This document shows, piece by piece, positions 9,345 through 19,013 of a stretch of 64,000 bases of DNA; position 1 is the first letter of the stretch; every line of letters starts with the position of its first letter. The stretch spans positions 248,001-312,000 of the forward strand of contig NZ_FNIR01000004.1 of NCBI RefSeq assembly GCF_900103975.1, written 5' to 3'. The notes beneath the pieces are model-generated. The model was given only the letters and a program-made list of their open reading frames with translations, searched no databases and was not told the origin of the DNA. The DNA comes from Klenkia soli (GTDB lineage Bacteria > Actinomycetota > Actinomycetes > Mycobacteriales > Geodermatophilaceae). The translations under genes and the position numbers were made by a program.

Positions 9345-9868
9345 TGCCCAGGCACACCCTGTCGGTCCTGGTCGAGAACAAGTCCGGTGTGCTGGCCCGC
9401 GTCTCGGCGCTGTTCAGCCGCCGCGGCTACAACATCGAGTCCCTGGCCGTCGGCCCGACCGAGAACCCCGACCTCTCCCGCATGACGATCGTGGTGGACG
9501 TCGAGAGCCAGCCGCTCGAGCAGATCACCAAGCAGCTGAACAAGCTGATCGAGGTCATCAAGATCGTCGAGCTGGACGGCGCCTCGGTGCAGCGCGAGCT
9601 GCTCATGGTCAAGGTGCGCGCGCCGCTGGCCGACCGCGCCCAGGTGCTGCAGACCGTCGAGCTCTTCCGGGCCAAGGTCATCGACGTCAACACCGACACG
9701 GTGACCGTCGAGTCCACCGGCACCCCCGAGAAGCTGCAGGCCCTGCTCGCCGTCCTCGCCCCCCTCGGGATCAAGGAGATGGCCCAGTCGGGCACCGTCG
9801 CCCTGGCCCGGGGCCCGCGCTCGATGAGCGGCGCCGGTACGTTGCGCCCGGTCGAACGCTCCGCCTGA
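9344..9868 (+). CDS. ilvN: acetolactate synthase, small regulatory subunit
   Basis: A 174-residue regulatory partner of IlvB. The N-terminal ACT domain (about 3-75) has the valine-site signature NKSGVLARVSALFSRRGYN. The C-terminal half is the conserved ALS small-subunit domain. It should confer activation and feedback inhibition by valine. Its ATG overlaps the ilvB stop. Confidence 0.97.
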   Translation: MPRHTLSVLVENKSGVLARVSALFSRRGYNIESLAVGPTENPDLSRMTIVVDVESQPLEQITKQLNKLIEVIKIVELDGASVQRELLMVKVRAPLADRAQVLQTVELFRAKVIDVNTDTVTVESTGTPEKLQALLAVLAPLGIKEMAQSGTVALARGPRSMSGAGTLRPVERSA

Positions 9869-10933
<1,065 letters not shown>

Positions 10934-10945
10934 GCCGGACGCACG

Positions 10946-10977
10946 ACGGCCCCGCACCCCGACGGGTGCGGGGCCGT
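10946..10977 (+). terminator. ilvBNC terminator hairpin
   Basis: A perfect 14-bp stem, ACGGCCCCGCACCC with its complement, and a CGAC loop. It begins 12 nt after ilvC and has no T tract. Confidence 0.7.
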
Positions 10978-10984
10978 CCTGCGT

Positions 10985-11260
10985 TCAGGCCGCCCACTCC
11001 CGGACCTCGGGACGGCGGGTCGTGACGGCCACCCCCGCGGCCAGCACGAGCAGCAGCACCGACAGCACGTCGAGGGAGCCCACGACGGCGACGGCCAGCA
11101 CCAGCAGAAGGACCTGACTTCCCCCCACCACTCGCACGCTCGCGGCGGGCCCCTGAAGTCAGGCCGGCAGGCAGAACAGGGCCTGGATGCCGGCCAGGGC
11201 CACGGCGGCCACCACGGTGGTCGGCGGCCGGCCGGGCGGCTTGTCCACCGGGCCGGTCAC
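10985..11260 (-). pseudogene. small membrane protein gene interrupted by in-frame UGA
   Basis: On the minus strand a GTG at 11260, just after the Q/G/Y-rich gene stop, opens a 33-codon frame ending in TGA at 11159-11161. The same frame then continues for 57 more sense codons to a TGA at 10985. Both parts look like one small membrane protein: the first has a hydrophobic stretch before the stop, the second a hydrophobic run from VLLLVLAVAVVG to LLLVLAAGVAV and a charged tail. Without the inner TGA the product would be about 91 residues. A nonsense mutation is the simplest reading. Two separate mini-proteins (restart at GTG 11137, 11131 or 11128) or readthrough are alternatives. No family recognised. 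Confidence 0.5.
11113..11163 (-). repeat. long inverted repeat starting at the inner UGA
   Basis: CCTGACTTC and GAAGTCAGG are perfect 9-bp arms separated by 33 nt. Inside them CCCGCCGC can pair with GTGGTGGG using G-U pairs. On the minus strand the 5' arm contains the in-frame TGA of the broken small gene. It could be a terminator for the minus-strand unit or a structure acting on that stop codon. Confidence 0.6.
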
Positions 11261-11261
11261 C

Positions 11262-12134
11262 TCAGCGGCCGCGGCGGGCGCGGTGGGCGGCGAAGAACTG
11301 CGCGGAGGGCGCCAGGCACAGGAGCACCACGATGGCGACCGCCACCCCGAAGAACACCAGGCTGAGGACGACGTCACCGCCGCTGGTGCTGCCGAAGCCG
11401 TCGCCGAGGTTGGCCAGGTTGCCCACCAACCCGAAGCCGGTCGTCACGATGGAGATCGACCCGGCCACGACGAGCATCACCCGGCTGCGCCCGGTCAACG
11501 CCCAGACCGAGCCCCAGATCGTGATCACGGTCCACGCCACGACGACCAGGGTGACGACGACGCCGATGCCGACCGCTGCCCCGACGACGTTGCCCAACCC
11601 CGGCGCGATGTCGTTGAGGTCGTCGAGGCTCCCCGCTCCCGCGCCGATCGCGAAGGCCACGAAGACGAGCAGCCCGAGGGACGCCAGCACGCCGAACGCG
11701 CCGAAGACGAACCCGAACACCGCCGCGGTGATGACGGCGCCGGGCTTGGCCGGTGCGGCCGGTCCGTAGCCGTAGGGCTGCTGGCCGTAGCCGGCGGGCT
11801 GGTAGCCCTGCTGCTGGTGGGCGGCGGACTGGTCGTACCCGGCGTAGGGCTGCGGCTGGGCGTAGGGGTCGGGCTGCCCGTAGCTGCTCTGGCCGTAGCT
11901 GCTCTGCCCGTACCCGCTCTGCCCGTACGAGCCGCTGCCGTAGCTCTGCCCGTACCCGCCCTGCCCGTACGCGCTGCTGCCGTACCCCTGGCCGTAGCCG
12001 CCCTGCTGGTACCCGCCCTGCTCCTGAGCACTCCGGTCGGGGGTCTGGTCGGGGGTGTAGCCGCCCTGCCCCTGGCTGCCGTCGCCGAACGGGGTCGTCT
12101 CCGACCGGCCCTGGTCTCCCTGGTGCTCGCTCAC
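11262..12134 (-). CDS. membrane protein with Q/G/Y/S-rich low-complexity N-terminus
   Basis: A 290-residue protein. Residues about 25-125 are a low-complexity region built on GYGQ, SYGQ and GGYGQ units. From about 130 the protein has three or four hydrophobic helices (about 133-160, 175-205, 215-235, 255-280), resembling actinobacterial DUF4190-type membrane proteins. GTG 12134 is preceded by GGAGGAGAG, a strong ribosome binding site. The long upstream extension of the open frame is antisense to serA and is not real. It is divergent from serA. Function unknown. Confidence 0.8.
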   Translation of the reverse strand: MSEHQGDQGRSETTPFGDGSQGQGGYTPDQTPDRSAQEQGGYQQGGYGQGYGSSAYGQGGYGQSYGSGSYGQSGYGQSSYGQSSYGQPDPYAQPQPYAGYDQSAAHQQQGYQPAGYGQQPYGYGPAAPAKPGAVITAAVFGFVFGAFGVLASLGLLVFVAFAIGAGAGSLDDLNDIAPGLGNVVGAAVGIGVVVTLVVVAWTVITIWGSVWALTGRSRVMLVVAGSISIVTTGFGLVGNLANLGDGFGSTSGGDVVLSLVFFGVAVAIVVLLCLAPSAQFFAAHRARRGR

Positions 12135-12241
12135 TGCTCTCCTCCGTGCGAGGCCGGCCGCGCTGTCGGGCGACCGGTCATGAGGAGTCAGGATGGCGGG
12201 CAGCGGGGGGAGGGGCAAGCACGCCCCCCACCTGCGGGTCC

Positions 12242-12247
12242 TAGGCT
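12242..12247 (+). promoter_or_regulatory. -10 hexamer, leaderless serA
   Basis: TAGGCT lies 8 nt before the serA GTG at 12256, without a ribosome binding site. Confidence 0.5.
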
Positions 12248-12255
12248 GTCCACCC

Positions 12256-13857
12256 GTGACCACCCCTGCGCCCGTCGTCCTGATCGCCGAGGAGCTCGCC
12301 CCCAGCGCCCTGGAGGTGCTCGGCTCCGAGTTCGACGTCCGGCACGTCGACGGCGCCGACCGCGCCGCGCTGCTGCCGGCCCTGGCCGACGCGGCGGCCG
12401 TCATGGTGCGCAGCGCCACCACGATCGACGCCGAGGCCCTGGCCGCCGCGCCCAACCTCAAGGTCGTCGCCCGCGCCGGCATCGGGCTGGACAACGTCGA
12501 CGTCCCGGCCGCCACCGCCCGCGGCGTCATGGTGGTCAACGCCCCCACCTCCAACATCGTCAGCGCCGCCGAGCACGCCATCGCGCTGCTGCTGGCCGCC
12601 GCCCGGCACATCCCCGCCGCCGACGCGTCGTTGCGCGAGGGCACCTGGAAGCGGTCGAAGTTCAGCGGCGTCGAGGTCACCGAGAAGACCGTGGGCGTGG
12701 TCGGCCTGGGCCGCATCGGCGTCCTGGTCGCGCAGCGGCTGGCCGCCTTCGGCGTCACGCTGATCGCCTACGACCCCTACATCCAGCCCGGCCGCGCGGC
12801 GCAGCTCGGCGTCCGGCTGGTGTCCCTCGACGAGCTCCTGCGGGAGTCGGACTTCATCACCATCCACCTGCCCAAGACCCCCGAGACCCTCGGGATGATC
12901 GGCGCAGAGCAGCTGGCGATGACGAAGAAGGGCGTGATCATCGTCAACGCCGCGCGCGGTGGGCTGGTCGAGGAGGCCGCCCTGGCCGACGCGCTGCGCT
13001 CGGGCCAGGTGGGCGCCGCCGGCATCGACGTCTACGCCAAGGAGCCGTGCACCGACAGCCCGCTGTTCGCGCTGCCCAACGTCGTGGTCACCCCGCACCT
13101 GGGCGCCTCGACCACCGAGGCCCAGGACAAGGCCGGGACGGCGGTCGCCCGCAGCGTCCGGCTGGCGCTGCAGGGCGACTTCGTGCCCGACGCGGTGAAC
13201 GTGCAGGCCGGCGGGATCGTCGCCGAGGACGTGCGGCCGGGTCTGCCGCTGGCCGAGAAGCTGGGCCGGGTCTTCACCGCGGTCGCCGGCGGGCTCGCGC
13301 AGTCCGTCGAGGTCCGCGTGCTGGGCAAGATCGCCGAGTACGACGTCTCCGTCGTGCAGCTGGCCGTGCTCCGCGGGGTGTTCGCCGACGTCGTGGAGGA
13401 GCAGGTCACCTACGTCAACGCCCCGCTGCTGGCCGAGGCCCGCGGCCTGGAGGTGTCGCTCACCTCCGACGTCGAGAGCCCGCACTACCGCAACCTCATC
13501 GCGGTGCAGGGTGCGATGGCCGACGGCACCGAGGTCACGGTCTCGGGCACGCTGTACGGGAAGAACCAGGTGCCCAAGCTGACCGAGGTCGGCGGCTTCG
13601 AGATCGACCTGGAGGCCAAGGGCTACCTGCTGTTCTTCACCTACGCCGACCGTCCCGGCGTCGTGGGCACGGTCGGGGCCGCGCTGGGCGCCGCCGGCAT
13701 CAACATCGCCGGGGCCCAGGTCAGCCGCACCACGCAGGGCGGCGACGCCCTGATGGCCGTCACGGTCGACAGCGAGGTGAGCGGCGAGCTGCTGGCCGAC
13801 ATCGCCGCGCAGATCGGCGCCCGCGAGGCCCGGGCGGCCGACCTCAACCCGATCTGA
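12256..13857 (+). CDS. serA: D-3-phosphoglycerate dehydrogenase, long form
   Basis: A 533-residue NAD-dependent enzyme for the first step of serine synthesis. It has the substrate and nucleotide domains (GLGRIG near 158; NAARGG; HLGAST), then the intervening ASB domain (about 320-450) and a C-terminal ACT domain (about 455-533). This is the type I architecture of actinobacteria, usually feedback-inhibited by serine. The start is GTG 12256 because it follows the TAGGCT hexamer and matches the family N-terminus (PVVLIAEELAPSALEVL); an upstream in-frame ATG at 12193 would add unrelated residues. In this gene block serA normally lies downstream of ilvC. Confidence 0.97.
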   Translation: MTTPAPVVLIAEELAPSALEVLGSEFDVRHVDGADRAALLPALADAAAVMVRSATTIDAEALAAAPNLKVVARAGIGLDNVDVPAATARGVMVVNAPTSNIVSAAEHAIALLLAAARHIPAADASLREGTWKRSKFSGVEVTEKTVGVVGLGRIGVLVAQRLAAFGVTLIAYDPYIQPGRAAQLGVRLVSLDELLRESDFITIHLPKTPETLGMIGAEQLAMTKKGVIIVNAARGGLVEEAALADALRSGQVGAAGIDVYAKEPCTDSPLFALPNVVVTPHLGASTTEAQDKAGTAVARSVRLALQGDFVPDAVNVQAGGIVAEDVRPGLPLAEKLGRVFTAVAGGLAQSVEVRVLGKIAEYDVSVVQLAVLRGVFADVVEEQVTYVNAPLLAEARGLEVSLTSDVESPHYRNLIAVQGAMADGTEVTVSGTLYGKNQVPKLTEVGGFEIDLEAKGYLLFFTYADRPGVVGTVGAALGAAGINIAGAQVSRTTQGGDALMAVTVDSEVSGELLADIAAQIGAREARAADLNPI

Positions 13858-13881
13858 GCGCACCGCGCAGCACCACCGCCG

Positions 13882-13914
13882 ACGGCGCCGACCCCCCCGA
13901 GGGGTTGGCGCCGT
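13882..13914 (+). terminator. serA terminator hairpin
   Basis: ACGGCGCC-g-ACCCC pairs with GGGGT-t-GGCGCCGT. It begins 25 nt after the serA stop. No T tract. Confidence 0.65.
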
Positions 13915-14231
13915 TCGTCGTCCCGGGGGCAGGTGGCTGCCAGGCGACTGCCAGCCGGGCATGGTTGAACGCTGGGTCACTCGGCATCCAGCCCAACGTC
14001 CGTCGTCCGGATGCCGGGCCGCGCGGCCGTACGGCGCAGGTCCCGCGGTCGCGAGCCGACCCGGTGCGCGCGTTGGGCCATCTGCCGCGGCAGAGCTGCG
14101 CGCACTGGGCCGAACGGGTCATGGTCCTGAGCACCGCTCACGACCACGGTGGACGCACACCGGTGCCGCACGCGCGGCGGGGAGCTGGCGCCGGAGCCCG
14201 TAGATCACCTTCAACGCCGACAGGGGTGCAC
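13915..14231 (+). other. intergenic region before subtilase gene
   Basis: About 320 nt with no convincing gene. It holds an 8-bp inverted repeat (CGGCATCC at 13982-13989 and GGATGCCG at 14009-14016) and a 14-nt palindrome, TCTGCCGCGGCAGA (14081-14094). An in-frame ATG at 14121 could extend the subtilase, but the signal peptide argues against it. No riboswitch recognised. Confidence 0.5.
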
Positions 14232-17200
14232 GTGGTTCCCAGGACAACCACCGCCGGGGACGGACGCCACCGCGTCCTCGCCCGGAGCGGGATCGTCGCG
14301 ATCGCGGCGGCCCTCACCATGACCGGAGGGGCCGGCCTCGCGTCGGCCTCGCCGACCGACATCGCGGCCCGGGCCGGGCAGGAGCGCATCTCGCTCACCC
14401 CCGACCAGCTGCAGCAGGTCCAGGACTCCCTCACCGCCCGGCGCGACGCCGGCCGGCCGGCCGGGCTGCCCGCCAGCGGGCCGGCGTCGTTCTTCGTGGA
14501 GACGGCGACCCCGTCCACCTCGGAGGTCTACACCGACGCCCTGCCGGGGTCCGGCGAGGCCGCAGCGGGTGCCGCGGCCGCCGCGGCCCAGCCCGCCGCG
14601 GAGGCCGCCGCCGCCCAGGTGGCGGCCGACCTGCCGGCGGCGGTCCCCGACGCCCAGGTGCTCTACACCACCTCGACGGTGCTCTCCGGCGTGGCCGTGC
14701 GTGCCGACGCCGCCGACTACGAGGCGCTCACCGCGCTGCCCGACGTCGTCGCCGTCCACCCGATCACCCCGAAGCAGGTCAGCAACACCGGTGCGGCGGC
14801 CGTCGTGCAGGCCGTGCAGGCGTGGCAGGACCTCGGCAACACCGGGGAGGGCGTCTCGATCGGCATCATCGACACCGGCATCGACTACACCCACACCGAC
14901 TTCGGCGGCTCGGGCAGCGTCGACCAGTACGACACCCTGCAGGCCTACGAGGCCCAGCCCGCCCCGGCGACCGTCTACCCCAACGCCAAGGTGGTCGGCG
15001 GCCAGGACTTCGTCGGCGACAGCTACAACGCCGACCCGAGCAGCCCGACCTACCAGCCGGTCGCGATGCCCGACCCGAACCCGCTGGACTGCAACGGCCA
15101 CGGCACCCACGTCGCCGGCACCTCCGCCGGGTACGGCGTGAACGCCGACGGCAGCACCTACACCGGCGGCTACGACGACGGCGTCCCCGCGGACCTGCGC
15201 ATCGGCCCCGGCATGGCGCCCGGTGCGGACCTCTACGCGCTGAAGGTCTTCGGCTGCGACGGTTCCACCGACGTCACCATGCAGGCCATCGAGTGGGCGC
15301 TGGACCCCGACCAGGACGGCGACCCCAGCGACCACCTCGACGTCGTCAACCTGTCGCTGGGCTCGGACTACGGCCTGGCCGACGACGCCGACTCCATGGC
15401 CGTCGACCGGGCCATGCAGCTGGGCATGCTGACCGTGCTGGCCGCGGGCAACGCCGGCGACAGCTACGACATCGGCGGTTCGCCGGGCAACGCCCCCCGG
15501 GGCATCGGCGTGGCCGCGAGCAACGACGGCTACGGCGTCTTCGACGGTTGGCAGGTCACCTCGTCCGAGGGCCTCGTCGACGGCACCCGCCCGGGGCTGC
15601 GGTCGATCGCCTACAGCGACACCGACGACTCCGGCGCGACCAAGCCCGACGTGACCGGCGACCTCGTCCTGGCCACGGCCGGGAACGAGTCGGCCTGCGC
15701 ACCGCTGCCGGCCGGCTACGCGACGGGGAAGATCCTGCTGATCGAGGCCGACGGCTTCGCCTGCGGCTCGGTCGCCAAGGGCACCGCCGCGGTGAACGCC
15801 GGCGCCGCCGGCTTCATGATCATCGGGGACGACGACCTGCTCGAGACCGGCATCACCGGCGTCGCCCAGATCCCCGGGATCCTGGTCACCGCCACCGACG
15901 GGGCCGCGCTGCGCGACGCCGTCGCCGGTGGGCAGACGGTCACCGTCACCTTCGGGCCGAGCCTGAAGGACGCCTCGACCTACACCGACCCCGACCAGGT
16001 CGACCTGCTGGCCTCCTTCAGCTCCCGCGGCACCCGCCAGGAGGACGGCGCCAAGCCCGACGTGACCGCGCCCGGCGTCACGCTGTTCTCGGCCGGTGTC
16101 GGCTCGGGCAGCGGCGGCGTCACCGAGTCCGGCACGTCGATGGCCACCCCGACCACCGCCGGGGTCACCGCGCTCATCCGCGCGGCGCACCCGGACTGGA
16201 CCACCGAGGAGATCAAGGCCGACCTGATGAACACGGCCGGCCACGACCTGCACACCGGGCCGGGGCAGACCGGTGACGTGTACGGGCCCAACCGGGTCGG
16301 TTCCGGTCGCATCGACGCCGAGGCCGCGCTGAACAACACGGTGCTGGCCTACGCCGAGGCCGGCTCCGGCGTGGTCACCGCGTCCTTCGGCGTCGTCGAG
16401 GTCGACCAGGAGCAGGTGTCGGCGACCAAGACGATCACCGTGTCCAACAAGGGCGACCGGGCCGCGGTCTACCGCGTCACCTACGACGCCCTCGTGCAGC
16501 AGCCCGGCGTCCGCTACGCGCTCTCCGCTCAGCGGCTGACCGTGCCGCCGGGCCAGACCCGCACGGTGACCGTCACGATGACCGCCACCCAGGACGACCT
16601 GCTCAAGGTCGCCGACCCGACGGTGGTCACCGACGACGGCCGGCAGTTCCTCGGCGAGGCCAGCGGCCGGGTGCTCCTCACCCCGACCAACAACCGCGGC
16701 GAGGTGCTGCGGGTGCCGGTGCACGCCAACCCGAAGCCGTCGTCCACGCTGCAGGCGACCCCGTCCGACGACGGGTCGACCATCACCCTGGCCGGTGAGG
16801 GCGTGGCCAACGGCGACCTGCTCGACCCGACCAGCTACACCTCGCTGGTCAGCGGGTTCGAGCAGCTGGGCACCAGCCCGGAGATGCCGCGGTGCACCAC
16901 CACGGCGTCGGCGGACTGCTACAAGTCCGAGCTGGAGCGGTCGGTCGACCTCTCCGCGGTCGGTGTCGCCTCCGACGTCGGGCAGTACGGCGACGACCCC
17001 GGGCTCTACTTCGCGGTGGCGTCGCACGGGAAGGCCACGTCCCTCGCGACGTTCACCTTCACCAGCGTCTACATCGACGCGACCGGCGACGGGCTGTGGG
17101 ACTACGAGCTCTACACCGCCCGCGTGCCCGACGTCGACCTGCCGATCACCTTCCTGGCCGACCGGGAGGGGCAGCTCACCGGCGGTGACGGTGCGCCCTG

Positions 17201-17774
17201 GTACGCGCCGGTGAACCTGTACGACGGACTGGTCGACACCAACGCGTTCGACACCGACGTCCAGGTGCTCGGCGTCCCGCTGTCGGCCATCCCCGAGGTC
17301 ACCGGCCGGGTCACCTTCGGCGTCCAGACGGCCAGCTACGCCGGCACCGTCGACGGCGTCGGCACGGTGTCCACCCCGACCGGGACCGAGCTCGCGCCGC
17401 AGGCGATGAGCTTCGACCCGACCGCACCGGGGTTGTCCTTCACCGCCGACGGCGAGACGGCGATCGTGGTGCCGGCCACCGACGGCACGGAGCTGGCGGT
17501 CACCCAGGACGCCGAGTCCTACGCCGCGGACACCGCGGTGGGTGGTGACAAGGGGGCCATGGTCGTGCTGAGCCAGAACTCGGGCGCGGTCGGCCGCACC
17601 CAGTCGGTGCCGATCGCCGGCACGGGCGGGGACGTCGTGACCACGACGGTCCCGCCGGCGGACACCACCCCGGTGGAGCCCGCGCCCGACAGCCAGGTCA
17701 CCGAACCGCCGGCGCCCCCGGCGTCGGACGCCCCGGTGTCCGACGCCCCGGCCTCGGACGCGCCGACCGGCTGA
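14232..17774 (+). CDS. secreted subtilisin-like serine protease (S8) with PA domain
   Basis: An exported peptidase of about 1,180 residues. A signal peptide (Arg-rich n-region, then SGIVAIAAALTMTGGAGLASA) is followed by a prodomain-like region to about residue 190. The S8 triad is D214 (IIDTGID), H290 (NGHGTHVAG) and S636 (ESGTSMATP). A PA-type insert lies at about 470-580, between His and Ser. The C-terminal half has Fn3-like beta domains. It ends in a Pro/Asp/Ser tail with SDAP repeats and no sorting motif or membrane anchor. GTG 14232 was chosen because AGGGG lies 5 nt upstream; GTG 14226 is an alternative. It sits between serA and leuB as a single gene. Confidence 0.93.
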   Translation: MVPRTTTAGDGRHRVLARSGIVAIAAALTMTGGAGLASASPTDIAARAGQERISLTPDQLQQVQDSLTARRDAGRPAGLPASGPASFFVETATPSTSEVYTDALPGSGEAAAGAAAAAAQPAAEAAAAQVAADLPAAVPDAQVLYTTSTVLSGVAVRADAADYEALTALPDVVAVHPITPKQVSNTGAAAVVQAVQAWQDLGNTGEGVSIGIIDTGIDYTHTDFGGSGSVDQYDTLQAYEAQPAPATVYPNAKVVGGQDFVGDSYNADPSSPTYQPVAMPDPNPLDCNGHGTHVAGTSAGYGVNADGSTYTGGYDDGVPADLRIGPGMAPGADLYALKVFGCDGSTDVTMQAIEWALDPDQDGDPSDHLDVVNLSLGSDYGLADDADSMAVDRAMQLGMLTVLAAGNAGDSYDIGGSPGNAPRGIGVAASNDGYGVFDGWQVTSSEGLVDGTRPGLRSIAYSDTDDSGATKPDVTGDLVLATAGNESACAPLPAGYATGKILLIEADGFACGSVAKGTAAVNAGAAGFMIIGDDDLLETGITGVAQIPGILVTATDGAALRDAVAGGQTVTVTFGPSLKDASTYTDPDQVDLLASFSSRGTRQEDGAKPDVTAPGVTLFSAGVGSGSGGVTESGTSMATPTTAGVTALIRAAHPDWTTEEIKADLMNTAGHDLHTGPGQTGDVYGPNRVGSGRIDAEAALNNTVLAYAEAGSGVVTASFGVVEVDQEQVSATKTITVSNKGDRAAVYRVTYDALVQQPGVRYALSAQRLTVPPGQTRTVTVTMTATQDDLLKVADPTVVTDDGRQFLGEASGRVLLTPTNNRGEVLRVPVHANPKPSSTLQATPSDDGSTITLAGEGVANGDLLDPTSYTSLVSGFEQLGTSPEMPRCTTTASADCYKSELERSVDLSAVGVASDVGQYGDDPGLYFAVASHGKATSLATFTFTSVYIDATGDGLWDYELYTARVPDVDLPITFLADREGQLTGGDGAPWYAPVNLYDGLVDTNAFDTDVQVLGVPLSAIPEVTGRVTFGVQTASYAGTVDGVGTVSTPTGTELAPQAMSFDPTAPGLSFTADGETAIVVPATDGTELAVTQDAESYAADTAVGGDKGAMVVLSQNSGAVGRTQSVPIAGTGGDVVTTTVPPADTTPVEPAPDSQVTEPPAPPASDAPVSDAPASDAPTG

Positions 17775-17785
17775 CCGCGGCGCAC

Positions 17786-17830
17786 GCACCGGCACCCCCC
17801 GCGAGCACCACCTGCGGGGGGTGCCGGTGC
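17786..17830 (+). terminator. subtilase terminator hairpin
   Basis: A perfect 17-bp GC-rich stem (GCACCGGCACCCCCCGC and its complement) with an 11-nt loop. It begins 11 nt after the subtilase stop. No T tract. Confidence 0.75.
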
Positions 17831-17862
17831 GTCCGGGTGCCGGAGCCCCGCGCGGCGGGCAC

Positions 17863-17868
17863 TAACCT
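17863..17868 (+). promoter_or_regulatory. -10 hexamer, leaderless leuB
   Basis: TAACCT lies 8 nt before the leuB ATG at 17877, with no ribosome binding site. Confidence 0.5.
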
Positions 17869-17876
17869 CTGACCCC

Positions 17877-18899
17877 ATGCGCCTGGCAGTGATCCCTGGA
17901 GACGGCATCGGCCCCGAGGTGGTGGCCGAGGGCCTCAAGGTCCTGGGCGAGGTCGCCCACGACGTCGAGACCACCCACTACGACCTGGGCGCGGCCCGGT
18001 GGCAGCGCACCGGTGAGCTGCTGCCGGACACGGTGCTCGACGAGCTGCGCCAGCACGACGCGATCCTGCTCGGCGCGATCGGCGACCCCAGCGTGCCCGC
18101 CGGCATCCTCGAGCGGGGCCTGCTGCTCAAGCTGCGCTTCGAGCTCGACCACCACGTGAACCTGCGCCCGGCCAAGCTCTACGACGGCGTGACCAGCCCG
18201 CTGGCCAACCCCGGGCCCATCGACATGCTCTGCATCCGCGAGGGCACCGAGGGCCCCTACACCGGCAACGGCGGCGTGCTGCGCCGGGACACCCCGCACG
18301 AGGTGGCCACCGAGGTCAGCATCAACACCGCCTTCGGTGCCGAGCGCGTGGTCCGCTACGCCTTCGAGCGGGCCGTGGCCCGGCCCCGCAAGCACCTGAC
18401 CCTGGTGCACAAGACCAACGTGCTGACCTTCGCCGGGTCGCTGTGGTCGCGCACGGTCGAGGAGGTGGCCACCGAGTTCCCCGAGGTCACCGTCGCCTAC
18501 CAGCACGTCGACGCCGCCTCGATGTTCTTCGTCACCGACCCCGGCCGGTACGACGTGATCGTCACCGACAACCTGTTCGGCGACATCGTCACCGACATCG
18601 CGGCCGCGGTGACCGGCGGCATCGGGCTGGCCGCCAGCGGCAACCTGGACGCCTCGGGCACCAACCCCTCGATGTTCGAGCCGGTGCACGGCTCGGCACC
18701 CGACATCGCCGGGCAGGGCAAGGCCGACCCCACCGCCACCGTGCTGTCGGTCGGGCTGCTGCTGGACCACCTGGGCCGCACCGAGCAGGCCCGCAAGGTC
18801 AACGCCGCCGTCGCCTTCGACCTGTCCACCCGCGACGCGGCCCAGCCGATCCGCACCAGCGACGTCGGCGACCGCCTCGCCGCCCTCGCCTCGGGCTGA
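17877..18899 (+). CDS. leuB: 3-isopropylmalate dehydrogenase
   Basis: A 340-residue NAD-dependent decarboxylating dehydrogenase of leucine synthesis. N-terminal [10 protein letters not shown] is followed by the substrate and metal signature around [39 protein letters not shown] is the cofactor-side motif. Length and motifs are typical of actinobacterial LeuB. Related beta-decarboxylating dehydrogenases (tartrate, isocitrate) are possible, but the position next to serA and cimA favours LeuB. Confidence 0.95.
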   Translation: MRLAVIPGDGIGPEVVAEGLKVLGEVAHDVETTHYDLGAARWQRTGELLPDTVLDELRQHDAILLGAIGDPSVPAGILERGLLLKLRFELDHHVNLRPAKLYDGVTSPLANPGPIDMLCIREGTEGPYTGNGGVLRRDTPHEVATEVSINTAFGAERVVRYAFERAVARPRKHLTLVHKTNVLTFAGSLWSRTVEEVATEFPEVTVAYQHVDAASMFFVTDPGRYDVIVTDNLFGDIVTDIAAAVTGGIGLAASGNLDASGTNPSMFEPVHGSAPDIAGQGKADPTATVLSVGLLLDHLGRTEQARKVNAAVAFDLSTRDAAQPIRTSDVGDRLAALASG

Positions 18900-18903
18900 G
18901 CAC

Positions 18904-18936
18904 CGGCGGCCGCCCCTTCACCCGGGGCGGCCGCCG
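18904..18936 (+). terminator. leuB terminator hairpin
   Basis: A perfect 13-bp stem (CGGCGGCCGCCCC and its complement) with a 7-nt loop, 4 nt after the leuB stop. The loop TTCACCC overlaps the proposed -35 of the cimA leader. No T tract. Confidence 0.7.
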
Positions 18937-18945
18937 TGGTCCAAT
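18917..18945 (+). promoter_or_regulatory. possible promoter of cimA leader
   Basis: TTCACC (18917-18922), 17 nt, then TCCAAT (18940-18945). The hexamer ends 7 nt before the leader ATG at 18953. The match to consensus is weak, and the -35 would sit in the loop of the leuB terminator. Confidence 0.35.
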
Positions 18946-18952
18946 GACGGGG

Positions 18953-18985
18953 ATGCACACCGTCGGCACGATCGTCATCACCTAG
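18953..18985 (+). CDS. cimA leader peptide (Ile/Val/Thr attenuator)
   Basis: A 10-residue peptide, MHTVGTIVIT, ending in TAG. It has two Ile, two Val and three Thr. Isoleucine is the end product of the citramalate pathway encoded next. ATG 18944 would add MTG to the front. A perfect hairpin starts in the stop codon and a T-tract terminator follows. The layout matches the ilvB leader, so attenuation by Ile/Val supply is inferred. Confidence 0.7.
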   Translation: MHTVGTIVIT

Positions 18986-19012
18986 CGCGCAGTCACCTCC
19001 CCGACTGCGCGC
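18985..19012 (+). promoter_or_regulatory. cimA leader hairpin at stop codon
   Basis: GCGCGCAGTC (18985-18994) and GACTGCGCGC (19003-19012) form a perfect 10-bp stem with an 8-nt loop. The stem begins on the last base of the leader stop codon. Confidence 0.75.
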
Positions 19013-19013
19013 G

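Noticed and set aside
11113-11163. Selenocysteine insertion element at the in-frame UGA
   Set aside because: There is a hairpin, but the encoded protein is a small membrane protein with no redox motif and there is no sel gene in the window. Kept only as a weak alternative to a nonsense mutation.
11187-14231. Long plus-strand open frame running upstream of the subtilase through the membrane-protein and serA region
   Set aside because: It is antisense or out of frame to real genes and Arg/Gly-rich. Only the part after the signal peptide start at 14232 looks like a protein.
13915-14231. Cyclic-di-AMP or other riboswitch upstream of the secreted protease
   Set aside because: The region has inverted repeats, but I could not match any conserved riboswitch core.
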